From the NCBI RefSeq assembly GCF_014534745.1, contig NZ_JACVVP010000001.1, positions 208,635-272,634 of the forward strand: 64,000 nucleotides of DNA, written 5' to 3'. The notes under the pieces are model-generated. The model searched no databases. It was not told the DNA's origin and saw nothing but the letters and a program-made list of their open reading frames with translations. Shown here piece after piece: positions 1 to 9,515 of the stretch. How positions within the stretch are numbered: position 1 is the stretch's first letter; every line of letters starts with the position of its first letter. This stretch comes from Flammeovirga sp. EKP202 (lineage in GTDB: Bacteria > Bacteroidota > Bacteroidia > Cytophagales > Flammeovirgaceae). A program made the position numbers and the translations under genes.

Positions 1-10
1 GATATAAAAT

Positions 11-3000
11 ATGAGAGTAAGCCCAGAATTCAGAGGTACAGCAACTATTGTGGTAGTAAGTTTATTACTACTGATGAGTTTTGTTTCTTTCTTGAGGTCT
101 TCACAAGCAGAAAAAAGAGAGGTGTCAGAGATTCTTTTAAACCAAGAATACAAGATTGCCAATTTCCCTTTTCACGCAAGAGAATATTACAGAACTGATG
201 ATAGAAAAACATTATTAGGACTAAAACAAGAAGCAGATAAGGTACTATCTCAAATCAATGCGATGGAGAACGGAACCCAAATGTTATCTTCTGATGAACA
301 ATCTTTTTTAATATTGACGACAATTGGTGATGATGATTTATCCCATGCTTTGGAATTGTACCGAAAACGATTTGAAGATTATTATGCTCAAATTGATATT
401 ATGTGGGATGCAAGTATTAAATCAAATTCCACTGTAGAAGAACTACAATATGGAAGAAGATCATCTGGTTTTTTTGCAACAAAAACTCAAATGGTAGAAG
501 AGGGCGAAGGAAGTGATGTTGTAGGCAAAGCATTAGATTTTTTAGAGAGAAGAAATTCTTCTTTACTCTTACATAATAGAGAAACACGTTTTCGTTTAGA
601 GGAAAACATTAGACGCACAAAATCTACCAATTTAGTTTTTAATGGCCTCTTAGTAGTTATTGGTGTGATCCTTTTGATCTCTCAGGGTGCTTTCTTTAGA
701 AATAAGTTGTTGGTGCCAATGAACTTATTAAGAAAAAACTTAGAATATTTCACCTCTGAGAAAGGTGCCGAAAATGTTTCTGATATCAACGTGATTGAGG
801 AAAAGGTGAATCATTTGGAAGATGATTTTGAACGCATCACAAAAATGATTGAGCATTTAGGGGAAAAAGATTTTGAGGCAAATACCGACGGGTTAAACCC
901 TAGGCTTGAAGAGTCTTATGAAAAAGCACGTAACACTCTAATGCAGCTGGCCAATGAGGAGTTTGTGAGTAAGTGGATTACGGAAGGTCTGGCAAAAACG
1001 ACAGAAACATTAAATGGAGAACATTTTGATTCCATTACGGACATGAGTTTTGCCTTTGTAAGATTTGTTACCCGACACCTTGGAGCACTTCAAGGAGGGG
1101 TCTTTTTAAGATTGGATCAAAGTAGTGACCAAGTTGTGAATCAGGTGGCCAGTTATGCTTACGGGAAGAAACGTTTTCCTCAAAAGAAAATCTCAACAAA
1201 CGAAGGCCTTGTTGGACAGGTCATGTTAGAGAAACAATATATCTATGTAGAGGATGTACCGGATCATTATACAGCCATTTCGTCTGGTTTAGGAGAAGCG
1301 GCACCTACAAGTATCATCATTATTCCAGTCGTACATGGATCGGATGAAGTGTATGGTGCGGTAGAAATTGCTTCTTACAAAAAGTTGGCAACTCATGAAA
1401 AAGAATATGCTAACGCCGCTTGTGAACGATTCGCATCTGCAATTGCCGTTTACATGATGAATGAGAATACTCGCCGTTTGTTAAAAGAGTCAATGCAGGT
1501 CAATGAAGACTTGAAGAATAAAGAAGAATCATTGCTTTCCAAGACTAAAGAAATGCAAGGTTTCCAAGATGAATTGAATGTAAAACTTCAAGAACTTTCT
1601 AAGGAATCAAATCTGAATAAAAATATTCTAGACGCTATTGGTAAAACAATGGCAATTATTGAGTTTGATTTAGAAGGAAGAATCTTGACAGCAAACGAAA
1701 TGTATCTTTCTGTAATGGGCTATAAACTAGAAAACCTAACAGGAAAGTATGAGAGAGTTTTGGTCCCTTCTGAAGAAGTTAATTCCATGCGCTATAAGTT
1801 ACTATGGGATAGTTTAAATAATGGTTCTTATATCTCTGGTGAATATTGTAGAATTAACAAAAGAGGGCAAGAAATATGGATGAACGGTACATACAACCCA
1901 ATTTTTGGATTGGATGGAAAACCTTATAAAATCATTCAATTTGCCGAATTTACTACAGAACAAAAAGCAAAGGACCTCACTCACTCCGAGAGGTTACATG
2001 CTTTTGGAATGCATTTTCCAGTTTTGGATCTTGATTTAGACGGTAAAATTAAATCGGCAAATAATAGCTTTACTGATGTACTAGGCTATAGAAGAAAAGA
2101 ATATAGAAATTTAGCATTAGTAGAACTTTTTGAAGATGCGAAAGAAATTAGATCTTTCAAGAGGATTCTAAGAGATATCAAGGCAGGGACAGATGCAGTG
2201 GCTACCTTCAACTTTATGTCGAGAGAAGGACATGTGAGAACGATGGAGGTTAATTTATTTCCATTGAAAAACTTATCAGGAGACGTTCAGAAAGTAACAC
2301 TTTTTATGGTTGATAAAACAGAAGAACGTTTTATCAAAAAAGAATTGAAAACAGAATCTGAATCTCTAAAATTATTAAAGAACGAAGTAGCGTCAAGAAC
2401 GGCGATTCTGGAAGGGATGTCTATGATTTTGGAGGTGGATCTTAATGGCCGAATTCTATCAGGAAATAAAAAAGTACAAGAGTGGACCGGTAAATCCCAA
2501 GAGTCACTGATAGGTCAGCCTATTGCGGATATGGTGACCACTTCATACCAATCTGTTATTTCTACATTATTAGCCGATGACACGGAGAAAAATGTAAAGA
2601 TTAGAACGTTGGAATATTATACCACAAGGAAAGGAGCATTATGGGGAGAAACTAGCGTGAGAGCTGTCTTCAATGAGGATGTACCTGTCAAGTTTACTTT
2701 TATCATTTTTGATGTAACGGAAAGAGTAGAGCGTGAACAAGGTTTGACAAGACAGATTGAGCGTCAAAAAACGAAAAACACACTTTTTAGAATGCAGCAA
2801 AATGAGAGCAATAAAGAAAGTGGTTTTGCAGTCTTAGAACAAATATTCCAAGATAAGGAAATCGATTTGTCCACTAACGAGTGGATTGATAAGTTGTCTC
2901 TTCCTTCTTTATTATTGGATGAAGATGGTAAAATAGAGGCGGATAACTTGGCTTTTCAAGCACTAAATATTAGTGCTACTAAGATCTTGAATGTGCCTGA

Positions 3001-3157
3001 TTTCTTGTCAGAATCTCAAAAGGAGAAAATAACACAATCAGTTAAGAATGCATCTCTTTTAGAAGAGTCCTTAAAATTGAAAGGAGAAGAAAGGTTACTA
3101 CTTTCAGTACCATTATTCCAAGAAAATACACATAGAATATTGGTGATGTTTGCTTAG
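11..3157 (+). CDS. Membrane-bound HAMP-like/GAF/multi-PAS sensor protein without recognisable output domain
   Basis: 1048 residues. A first membrane segment lies at about residues 12-29 and a second at about 206-224, bracketing a helical extracytoplasmic sensor region. A HAMP-like linker follows (about 225-275), then a GAF domain (about 345-480, with the typical GLVGQV stretch), a coiled coil (485-530) and at least three PAS/PAC units (about 535-655, 665-775, 790-910). A shorter PAS-like tail completes the protein. I see no histidine-kinase H-box, HATPase, GGDEF or methyl-accepting region, so it probably senses a signal and passes it to a separate partner. The ATG lies 10 bases from the window edge with no in-frame stop before it, so the true start could be upstream. 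The transcript ends at a strong shared terminator. Domain calls come from pattern recognition only. Confidence 0.75.
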   Translation: MRVSPEFRGTATIVVVSLLLLMSFVSFLRSSQAEKREVSEILLNQEYKIANFPFHAREYYRTDDRKTLLGLKQEADKVLSQINAMENGTQMLSSDEQSFLILTTIGDDDLSHALELYRKRFEDYYAQIDIMWDASIKSNSTVEELQYGRRSSGFFATKTQMVEEGEGSDVVGKALDFLERRNSSLLLHNRETRFRLEENIRRTKSTNLVFNGLLVVIGVILLISQGAFFRNKLLVPMNLLRKNLEYFTSEKGAENVSDINVIEEKVNHLEDDFERITKMIEHLGEKDFEANTDGLNPRLEESYEKARNTLMQLANEEFVSKWITEGLAKTTETLNGEHFDSITDMSFAFVRFVTRHLGALQGGVFLRLDQSSDQVVNQVASYAYGKKRFPQKKISTNEGLVGQVMLEKQYIYVEDVPDHYTAISSGLGEAAPTSIIIIPVVHGSDEVYGAVEIASYKKLATHEKEYANAACERFASAIAVYMMNENTRRLLKESMQVNEDLKNKEESLLSKTKEMQGFQDELNVKLQELSKESNLNKNILDAIGKTMAIIEFDLEGRILTANEMYLSVMGYKLENLTGKYERVLVPSEEVNSMRYKLLWDSLNNGSYISGEYCRINKRGQEIWMNGTYNPIFGLDGKPYKIIQFAEFTTEQKAKDLTHSERLHAFGMHFPVLDLDLDGKIKSANNSFTDVLGYRRKEYRNLALVELFEDAKEIRSFKRILRDIKAGTDAVATFNFMSREGHVRTMEVNLFPLKNLSGDVQKVTLFMVDKTEERFIKKELKTESESLKLLKNEVASRTAILEGMSMILEVDLNGRILSGNKKVQEWTGKSQESLIGQPIADMVTTSYQSVISTLLADDTEKNVKIRTLEYYTTRKGALWGETSVRAVFNEDVPVKFTFIIFDVTERVEREQGLTRQIERQKTKNTLFRMQQNESNKESGFAVLEQIFQDKEIDLSTNEWIDKLSLPSLLLDEDGKIEADNLAFQALNISATKILNVPDFLSESQKEKITQSVKNASLLEESLKLKGEERLLLSVPLFQENTHRILVMFA

Positions 3158-3176
3158 TAATTTACATCATAAAAAG

Positions 3177-3222
3177 AAAAAGGGAAGATCTAGTGTTGTG
3201 AATACTAGATCTTCCCTTTTTT
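3177..3222. terminator. Bidirectional intrinsic terminator
   Basis: Perfect long inverted repeat (arm GGGAAGATCTAGT) flanked by A5 on the left and T6 on the right, between two convergent genes. It can serve both the sensor gene on the plus strand and the FMN reductase on the minus strand. Confidence 0.9.
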
Positions 3223-3225
3223 ATA

Positions 3226-3780
3226 TCAACCTTTCTTTTTCTCTACAATAGCCTCTGCTAACCATAAATATTCTTCTACAAAAATATCAACAGCATCTTC
3301 AAAATCTGGGTTCAATATAATCCCTTCTGTATCTACTTGATTTTGCACATTAGCTACCGTCATCATTCTATAAATAGGATAAGCCATCAATGCTAATACT
3401 TGGAGTTGCATCGCTTGAGCAGCTCTTATACCACCCAAAGGGCCTGCTGAAATACTGATTACGCCAATAGGCTTTTTTTGATAAGTACTTTTAGGAAAGA
3501 AATCAATGGCGTTTTTTAAAGCAGAAGAAAAACTACCGTTGTATTCAGGAGATGCCAATAAAATACCATCGGCTTCATCTAAGATTTTCCCCAGTTTTTT
3601 GACGTTTTCAGGAGAGTCATCATGTAGTGTGTTGGTCAGAGGAGGTAGTGCATATTCTTTAAGATCAACCACTTCAACATTGAGTGAAAATTGTTCTTTC
3701 ATCCTTTGTGCAATATAAAGTACAGCACCATGAGATTGTCTGTCATCTCTTACACTTCCAGAGAGTAGTACTAGTTTCAT
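3226..3780 (-). CDS. NADPH-dependent FMN reductase family protein
   Basis: 184 residues, the usual length of the flavodoxin-like NADPH-dependent FMN reductase (ChrR/ArsH-like) family. The N-terminal LLSGSVR segment is the FMN phosphate-binding loop, and SPEYNGSFSSALKNAIDF (about residues 77-94) is the family signature. Such enzymes are soluble and use NAD(P)H to reduce FMN, quinones or other acceptors; the substrate cannot be read from the sequence. It is a single gene, convergent with the sensor gene through a shared terminator. Confidence 0.88.
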   Translation of the reverse strand: MKLVLLSGSVRDDRQSHGAVLYIAQRMKEQFSLNVEVVDLKEYALPPLTNTLHDDSPENVKKLGKILDEADGILLASPEYNGSFSSALKNAIDFFPKSTYQKKPIGVISISAGPLGGIRAAQAMQLQVLALMAYPIYRMMTVANVQNQVDTEGIILNPDFEDAVDIFVEEYLWLAEAIVEKKKG

Positions 3781-3881
3781 TTTTATTGAGTTTTAAAAGT
3801 ATATTTTAATTTATGAAACCTTCTCTAAAAACAAGCACTTTTACTAACAAAACTTAGCAGGGTGAAGGAGAGGTGAGAGAA

Positions 3882-3916
3882 CTTGTCAATATTTAATAAC
3901 CTTTTCTCTAACTTTG
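3882..3916 (+). promoter_or_regulatory. Putative Bacteroidota promoter for the threonine aldolase gene
   Basis: A perfect TAnnTTTG -7 box (TAACTTTG, 3909-3916) lies about 100 bases before the start codon. A CTTG sequence at 3882-3885 could be the -33 element, at the long end of allowed spacing. Prediction from consensus only. Confidence 0.45.
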
Positions 3917-4013
3917 TGCTTTTCTATGTTATTTACCCAAAGCCTCTTTTTGTAGAAGTATTGACAAAAGAGAACATTCAATTATTGACTTCCATTTAAG
4001 TAAGAAATATATA

Positions 4014-5048
4014 ATGAAAAAGACATTAGCGAGTGATAACTATTCGGGGACAAATCCTGAAATTATTGAAGCATTGAGTAAAGTAAATATCGGACACCAA
4101 GGGTCTTATGGAGCAGATGATGCAACAGCTGGAGCCATTGCAGTTTTTCAGCAATTATTAAAAAAAGATATTGATGTTTATTTCACGATGAATGGTACAG
4201 GAGCCAATGTGACTGCTTTGTCTTCTGTTTGTCCATCTTACGGTGCCATTATTTGCTCTTCAGTGGCACACATTAATGTAGATGAATGTGGTGCACCTGA
4301 GAAATTTGGAGGATTTAAGTTACTCACTGTTGAAAAGGAAAACGGTAAATTATCTCCAGAAGATATTGCTCCTTTTTTAGTGAATTTAGGTGAACAACAT
4401 TGGTCGCAACCCAAAGTAGTTTCTATTACGCAAGCTACTGAGTATGGTACTGTTTATACTTGCGAGGAGATTAAAGCGATTGCAGATTACGCTCATCAAA
4501 ATAACTTATTATTGCATGTTGATGGTGCTAGAATCAGTAATGCAGCAGTTTCATTGGGGGTTTCTTTTAAAGAAATGCTAGTGGATACAGGCGTTGATTT
4601 TATCTCATTTGGTGGAACTAAAAACGGTTTGATGTTTGGTGAGGCAGTCATATTTTTGAATACAGAGATCTCAGAAAACTACAAATTTGTTAGAAAACAA
4701 GGAATGCAGCTATTATCTAAAATGCGATATATAGCGGTTCAGTTCGAAACACTTTTTGGCTCTGATCTGTGGAAAACAAATGCTTTACATGCCAATAAAA
4801 TGGCTAAAAAATTGGCTGAAGGTTTAAGCAAAGTACCTGAAGTCACACTTACACAAGAAGTGCAGGCAAATGGTGTGTTTGCTATACTACCCAAAGAAGT
4901 GATACCGGCAATGCAGGAACAATCTCCTTTCTATGTTTGGAATGAACAAACAAACGAAGTCCGTCTGATGTGTTCTTTTGATACATCAGAAGAAGAGATT
5001 AACGCATTTATTGAAAAATTAGAGGCTCTTACTGCTACTACAGCTTAA
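4014..5048 (+). CDS. ltaE: Low-specificity L-threonine aldolase (PLP enzyme)
   Basis: 344 residues, typical for the family. It cleaves L-threonine or allo-threonine to glycine and acetaldehyde using pyridoxal phosphate. The N-terminus SDNYSGTNPEI is the family signature. HVDGARI (D170) is the PLP-ring aspartate region, and SFGGTKNG (K203) carries the Schiff-base lysine. The ATG gives a full-length protein and a good -7 box lies upstream. It is monocistronic, followed by an intrinsic terminator. Closely related beta-eliminating lyases cannot be fully excluded, but the motif set favours threonine aldolase. Confidence 0.88.
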   Translation: MKKTLASDNYSGTNPEIIEALSKVNIGHQGSYGADDATAGAIAVFQQLLKKDIDVYFTMNGTGANVTALSSVCPSYGAIICSSVAHINVDECGAPEKFGGFKLLTVEKENGKLSPEDIAPFLVNLGEQHWSQPKVVSITQATEYGTVYTCEEIKAIADYAHQNNLLLHVDGARISNAAVSLGVSFKEMLVDTGVDFISFGGTKNGLMFGEAVIFLNTEISENYKFVRKQGMQLLSKMRYIAVQFETLFGSDLWKTNALHANKMAKKLAEGLSKVPEVTLTQEVQANGVFAILPKEVIPAMQEQSPFYVWNEQTNEVRLMCSFDTSEEEINAFIEKLEALTATTA

Positions 5049-5097
5049 GTGTCTATTAAATAAAGGATACTGATTTTGATAAAGTACTTTATAAATG

Positions 5098-5131
5098 AAG
5101 CCATGTATTTTACACAAAGTACATGGCTTTT
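5098..5131 (+). terminator. Intrinsic terminator after threonine aldolase
   Basis: Stem AGCCATGTA / TACATGGCT followed by TTTTT. It overlaps the first possible ATG of the next reading frame (5123), which argues that the real start of that gene is downstream. Confidence 0.8.
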
Positions 5132-5203
5132 TACATTTTGTTGAAACAATTATTACTTGAATTGGTTTATTGTTTATTGAAAACTCCTAACTATCTCCTC
5201 ATT

Positions 5204-5641
5204 ATGAAAATCATTATTAAATACTCTTCTTTCATGTTCGTTGGATATCTATTATTATTCCTCATCATGAGATTCCTAAATCTATATCATATTATAGAAT
5301 TGAGAGCATTAAATTTTGTGATTCATGCCGGAGGTATCTTTTATGCATTTAAAGCATTACAAAAAGAAAATCCAAGTGATTTTGGTTACTTGTCAGGGTT
5401 TCTCAATGGCATGAGAATATCACTTTTGAGTGCTATACCTTTTGCCGTCTTTATGATGTTTTATCTGACTTTTATAGATCCTGAATTTTTACAGTATCTA
5501 AAAGACTCAGCACTTTCAGGAGCATACATCACAAAGGGAAAATTATTTATTGGTTTATGTGCGGAAGCCTTGGGTTCAGGGATTCTGATATCATATATAG
5601 CGATGAGATACACTTTACTACTTTCTTCTTATCGCTCATAA
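5204..5641 (+). CDS. Small integral membrane protein (DUF4199-like)
   Basis: From the ATG at 5204 the protein has 145 residues with about four hydrophobic segments. Layout and sequence (an acidic FIDPEFLQYL stretch between membrane helices) resemble the Bacteroidota DUF4199 membrane family, whose role is unknown. An upstream in-frame ATG at 5123 would add 27 residues but lies inside the preceding gene's terminator stem, so I prefer 5204. It stands alone between two terminators. The family assignment is tentative; that it is a membrane protein is safe. Confidence 0.65.
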   Translation: MKIIIKYSSFMFVGYLLLFLIMRFLNLYHIIELRALNFVIHAGGIFYAFKALQKENPSDFGYLSGFLNGMRISLLSAIPFAVFMMFYLTFIDPEFLQYLKDSALSGAYITKGKLFIGLCAEALGSGILISYIAMRYTLLLSSYRS

Positions 5642-5682
5642 TTAAGACTATCAACTATAGACAAATTAGACCTACAAGCTGG

Positions 5683-5720
5683 AAACCTCATGGATTTAGT
5701 CCGTGAGGTTTTTTATTTTT
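5683..5720 (+). terminator. Intrinsic terminator
   Basis: AACCTCATGG / CCGTGAGGTT stem followed by a T-rich run, about 40 bases after the stop codon of the small membrane protein. Confidence 0.8.
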
Positions 5721-6082
5721 TTAAGCGATAAATGTTAGAGTGAAGTGCTCAAAGTGTAAAAATATTCTTCTGGCATGAGAAGTAATTTTTTGTAGGCTAT
5801 AAGTATTTGTAGATGTGTGGTTTATTTTATGTTTAAAATTGATGGTGAAGTAATGAAGTATTGAGGATGAAAACTTGAAGTATTGAAATCTGACGTGATT
5901 TTGTGCTGTTTCATTAGATTTCGAAATGAATGTTTAGTGCCGGTAAAGAATAATTATAATGGACTAGGAAACTCGTTATTCCTTATCAATGTCAAATAAT
6001 TATTTCTACTTTTTGCAGGCTCATTATTCACTAACCGAATCATAACAACTGATTTCAAACCAGCAGAAATCAGTGAAATTAA
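5721..6082. other. Intergenic region before the secreted-protein array
   Basis: AT-rich with no convincing gene. A 9-bp perfect hairpin (ACTGATTTC / GAAATCAGT) lies in the leader at about 6049-6074, just before the start codon. No confident promoter was identified. Confidence 0.5.
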
Positions 6083-7225
6083 ATGAACAGACAGATGAAA
6101 AAGATAGGCTGCTTAACGCTATTACTGTGGGTATATAGTGTTCAGTTCATACATGCTCAATGTTTACAAGATTTGACTCTTGGAGCTTTTGATAACTATT
6201 ACCTTCCTTCAGATTATAATTTATGTTCTGATTTGCGTGCCGATTTATCAGGAGCAAATGGCATTACAAGTGCAACAGTACCTGCTTCGAGTTTAACTAT
6301 TCCATCAGGTTCAGACATCACCATTACTGCTACTACTTTTTCAATTTTTTATCTCAATTTAATCATTGAAGAAAATGCAATTCTTCGTATCGAAGGAAAT
6401 ATGCAGATTGAAGATGCGGATGTGTATGTTTCGAGTTATCAGATTGATGGGCAACTCATAGTAAGTGGAGACCTATCAACTAGCGCTTGGAGTTTTGAAA
6501 ATAATGGAGTTGGAGAAAACATCATGATCAATGGAAATGGTTCTGTTCAGGTGGGAGGAAACTTTAATAGTGGAACAATTAATCCAGATTATATCTCGGA
6601 TGGAATCACTTGGGATCTGGATTGCGATAATATCACGGGAAGTCTGTATTGTAGTGACCTTCCTGTAGAACTTACTTACTTTCAAGCTTCTCCAAAAGAA
6701 GGATCAGTTCTTTTAGAATGGGAAACTGCTACTGAAATAAATGCCTCTCATTTTGAAATTGAAAAAACTTCAGACCGAAAAGTATGGGAGAAAATTGGAA
6801 CCCTTAAGGCCTCGGGTAATTCTCAAGTACCGATTGCCTATCAATTTGAAGATAAAGTACCTTATTCATCGACTTATTACCGTTTGAAACAGATAGATTT
6901 TGATGGGACTTTCGCTTACTATGGTCCTATATCAGTGATGTATCATGCGGAGCAACAACTTTTAAATGCGACAATCATTCCTAACCGCATTACCAATGGA
7001 GAAGAATTTCAACTGAGTATATCCGGTTTAAGAGAGGATAATGATATGCAGATACAGATTTATAACAGCCAAGGTCATCAAGTATATTCTGAAGAAGTTC
7101 AAAGTATCAAAGCTCACAATTTTTTAAAGACCATCAATTTTACAAGCCAATTAGCATCAGGAATGTATTACGTTATCATCAAGTCGGGAAAGGATAGTAC
7201 CACTAAGAAGCTTATGGTAAATTAG
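6083..7225 (+). CDS. Secreted T9SS-sorted protein, tandem paralogue 1
   Basis: 380 residues. A signal peptide (about 1-25) ends in IHAQ, followed directly by a cysteine, a pattern shared by the array members. The N-terminal half is rich in short beta-strand repeats of the 'LIIEENAILRIEGN' kind, suggesting a beta-helix or passenger fold. From about residue 192 a conserved module begins with LPVELTYF and contains WETATEINASHFE and YYRLKQIDFD, resembling an FN3-like domain. The last ~80 residues (PNRI...LASGMYYVIIKSGK...KKLMVN) match a type A T9SS C-terminal sorting domain. It is therefore probably exported across the outer membrane and surface-attached or released. Function unknown. An alternative start lies at 6095. 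Confidence 0.8.
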   Translation: MNRQMKKIGCLTLLLWVYSVQFIHAQCLQDLTLGAFDNYYLPSDYNLCSDLRADLSGANGITSATVPASSLTIPSGSDITITATTFSIFYLNLIIEENAILRIEGNMQIEDADVYVSSYQIDGQLIVSGDLSTSAWSFENNGVGENIMINGNGSVQVGGNFNSGTINPDYISDGITWDLDCDNITGSLYCSDLPVELTYFQASPKEGSVLLEWETATEINASHFEIEKTSDRKVWEKIGTLKASGNSQVPIAYQFEDKVPYSSTYYRLKQIDFDGTFAYYGPISVMYHAEQQLLNATIIPNRITNGEEFQLSISGLREDNDMQIQIYNSQGHQVYSEEVQSIKAHNFLKTINFTSQLASGMYYVIIKSGKDSTTKKLMVN

Positions 7226-7606
7226 AACACAAATTGGCAATTACATATCATAAAATCGAATGTTATGAAAATAGGATTTTACGAAGTGAAAATAGATGTT
7301 TATTTATAATAATTGTAATTATTACGTTGTTAAACTAAGAAGTGCTTTAAAATTAGATTTTATGAATAAAAAATTGGATTTGTTAAATGTTATGGAACAA
7401 TTTTGTTGTTAACATTGTTTTGATATATTTGTCTAATAATCTATGAGTTAGATATAACGGACAAGTCAAGTTTTTACGTTAGAACTAGTAAACTATTGTA
7501 CTTTTACGTTTGTTTACACTTTTTGTGTTATTTTTTTGAAGCTCTAAATTAACCACAACAACCAACTTCAATCATGCTGCAGTTGGTAAGATAAATTGAC
7601 CTACTT
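7226..7606. other. Intergenic spacer in the secreted-protein array
   Basis: Very AT-rich with no gene seen. No clear terminator follows paralogue 1. It contains a predicted promoter (7479-7512) and a short hairpin CCAACT / AGTTGG in the leader of paralogue 2. Confidence 0.5.
7479..7512 (+). promoter_or_regulatory. Putative promoter for paralogue 2
   Basis: Perfect -7 box TACGTTTG at 7505-7512. A weak TTAG at 7479-7482 could be the -33 element (22-base spacing). It would give a 5' leader of roughly 90 bases. Confidence 0.4.
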
Positions 7607-8824
7607 ATGAAGAAGATATACTTTTTGATATTATTATTTTCACTATCATTTAATATAGCTGCATTTGCTCAATGTGTATTTGATGTAGTAACGCCTGATT
7701 TTAGTAATAATTATATACTAGATGACAATACAGCATATACAATGTGTTCTAGCAATGATGAAGGATCCTATGTTGGTTTTACTGGTGTTTTAAATTCAAA
7801 TCCAGATGATTACCCAACTTTGATTGTTGATTCTGATGTTATTATTGAAGTAGGTGAATTTGTTTTAGGAGAGGCCAAATTAATTATTAATGAGGAGGCT
7901 AGTTTAACAATCAATGGAGATTTACTAATGGGTGAATCTGATGGATTTATTAATGATTATGAATCAAGGTTTATTATTAATGGAGCATTAAATGTTAATG
8001 GGAATATTCATGTAGCTCAGTATAGTATTTTCAGCGGTAGGTTCAACAAATTAGACCCAACAAATGTATCGCAAGGAGAAAATATTACGATAGATTTTGG
8101 TAGTAATGGATCTATTGAGGTTACTGGTGTATTCAATTCGGGAGGTATTGATATGGATAATATCACAAACCCCAATTTTGTTTTTAAAGGATCTGACGAC
8201 CCATGTACAGATAATCGAGTGACAGGGAACTTATCAGATGCCGCATATTGTAATGACCTCCCAGTAGAACTCACCTATTTCCAAGCATCATCAAAAGAAG
8301 AAACTGTTTTACTAGAATGGGAAACAGCTTCAGAGATCAATGCCTCTCATTTTGAAGTGCAAAGGTCAGCAGATAGAAAAACATGGGAAACGTTGGGGCG
8401 TGTACAAGCAAGTGGCAATTCACAAATGGCTATATCCTATAAGTTTGAAGATAATGAAGCATTACCAACGGCGTATTATAGACTGAAGCAAGTTGATTTG
8501 GATGAGGCCTACGAATTTTTTGGACCGGTTCAAGTAGCATTAAGTGGAGTCGATATTCCACTATCGTTACTGATTATGCCTAATAATATAAGTAGTGGAG
8601 AAAAAATACAGTTTAGCCTTTCAGGTTTAAATGTGGGTAGTAATGTTGATATATCAGTGTATGATAGTCAAGGTAACGTACTTTATTCTGAAATAGAAGA
8701 AGACATAACCTCTGAAGTTTTATTGAAACCTATGGATTTCACTGCTTCATTAGGTTCAGGAATGTATTATGTCGTTGTAAAATCAGGAAAAGATATCGTG
8801 AAAGAAAAACTCTTAATCAGATAA
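7607..8824 (+). CDS. Secreted T9SS-sorted protein, tandem paralogue 2
   Basis: 405 residues. A signal peptide of about 22 residues ends in AFAQ before Cys. The N-terminal part again shows strand-turn repeats (AKLIINEEASLTINGDLLM...), as in beta-helix passengers. The conserved module starts at LPVELTYFQASSKE (about residue 218) with WETASEINASHFEVQRS, and the C-terminus (SGMYYVVVKSGKDIVKEKLLIR) is a type A T9SS sorting domain. The last ~180 residues are closest to paralogue 4, with which it shares the ending VVVKSGKDIVKEKLLI. Role unknown; export and surface location are inferred from the sorting domain. Confidence 0.8.
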   Translation: MKKIYFLILLFSLSFNIAAFAQCVFDVVTPDFSNNYILDDNTAYTMCSSNDEGSYVGFTGVLNSNPDDYPTLIVDSDVIIEVGEFVLGEAKLIINEEASLTINGDLLMGESDGFINDYESRFIINGALNVNGNIHVAQYSIFSGRFNKLDPTNVSQGENITIDFGSNGSIEVTGVFNSGGIDMDNITNPNFVFKGSDDPCTDNRVTGNLSDAAYCNDLPVELTYFQASSKEETVLLEWETASEINASHFEVQRSADRKTWETLGRVQASGNSQMAISYKFEDNEALPTAYYRLKQVDLDEAYEFFGPVQVALSGVDIPLSLLIMPNNISSGEKIQFSLSGLNVGSNVDISVYDSQGNVLYSEIEEDITSEVLLKPMDFTASLGSGMYYVVVKSGKDIVKEKLLIR

Positions 8825-8856
8825 GAAAGAAGATAAAATATCAAATTTAATAAATG

Positions 8857-8887
8857 GGGTCCGTAGTGTTTTACTATGGACCTTTTT
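8857..8887 (+). terminator. Intrinsic terminator after paralogue 2
   Basis: GGTCCGTAGT / ACTATGGACC hairpin followed by TTTTT. Confidence 0.85.
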
Positions 8888-9515
8888 GCATTTTATTCTC
8901 TCAAAAGTGAGAAATTAATGACTACTTTTTTTTCATTAACAAAATAATTTTAGGCACAAACTACCGTTTTTTCAATTCAGTTCTAATAGGAGAATTTTGA
9001 GGAGTTTAGAGTACGTTTCAAATAGGTACTTTCCGTTATGTTTTTATATGAAATGAAATCTCTTTATGAGTGCATGTAATAAAAACAAAGAACTAGATAA
9101 AAAAGAGTGAAACCTTGCCTTTTTTGGAGGAACTTTTTATCAAATTTTAGATCAGTACTCTAATCTGTTTGAATATTTGAATTTTATGTATTCTTATAAC
9201 ATTTTGCATTATTTTAATAAATATGCCGTAAAGACGACTATTTATTATGATGTAAAGCCTCTAAAGTTCAAATGTTAATATACTGTCCTTCACTTGTTTC
9301 ATCAAAAACTTTTACAATATTTGTAATATCTAACGATGTCATAAATCGTTGAAAATGATCTAAATATAATTCTTTATTGAAAATATTAATGCTTTAGCTA
9401 CCTAATAGCTCGCTCATAGTTTTAACCCACTCATTCTCAATTAAAATTTTAGCTCAAGTTGTTTTCAGGAGTTACATAGACCAGCTGTAATTACTGAAAA
9501 TGAAATTAATTAATC
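8888..9515. other. Long AT-rich intergenic region
   Basis: About 630 bases with no gene, repeat copy or confident promoter that I can support. The length is unusual next to the tight spacing seen elsewhere in the window. Confidence 0.5.

Noticed and set aside
5123..5203. ATG at 5123 for the small membrane protein
   Set aside because: It lies within the preceding gene's terminator stem; the ATG at 5204 gives a normal membrane-protein start.
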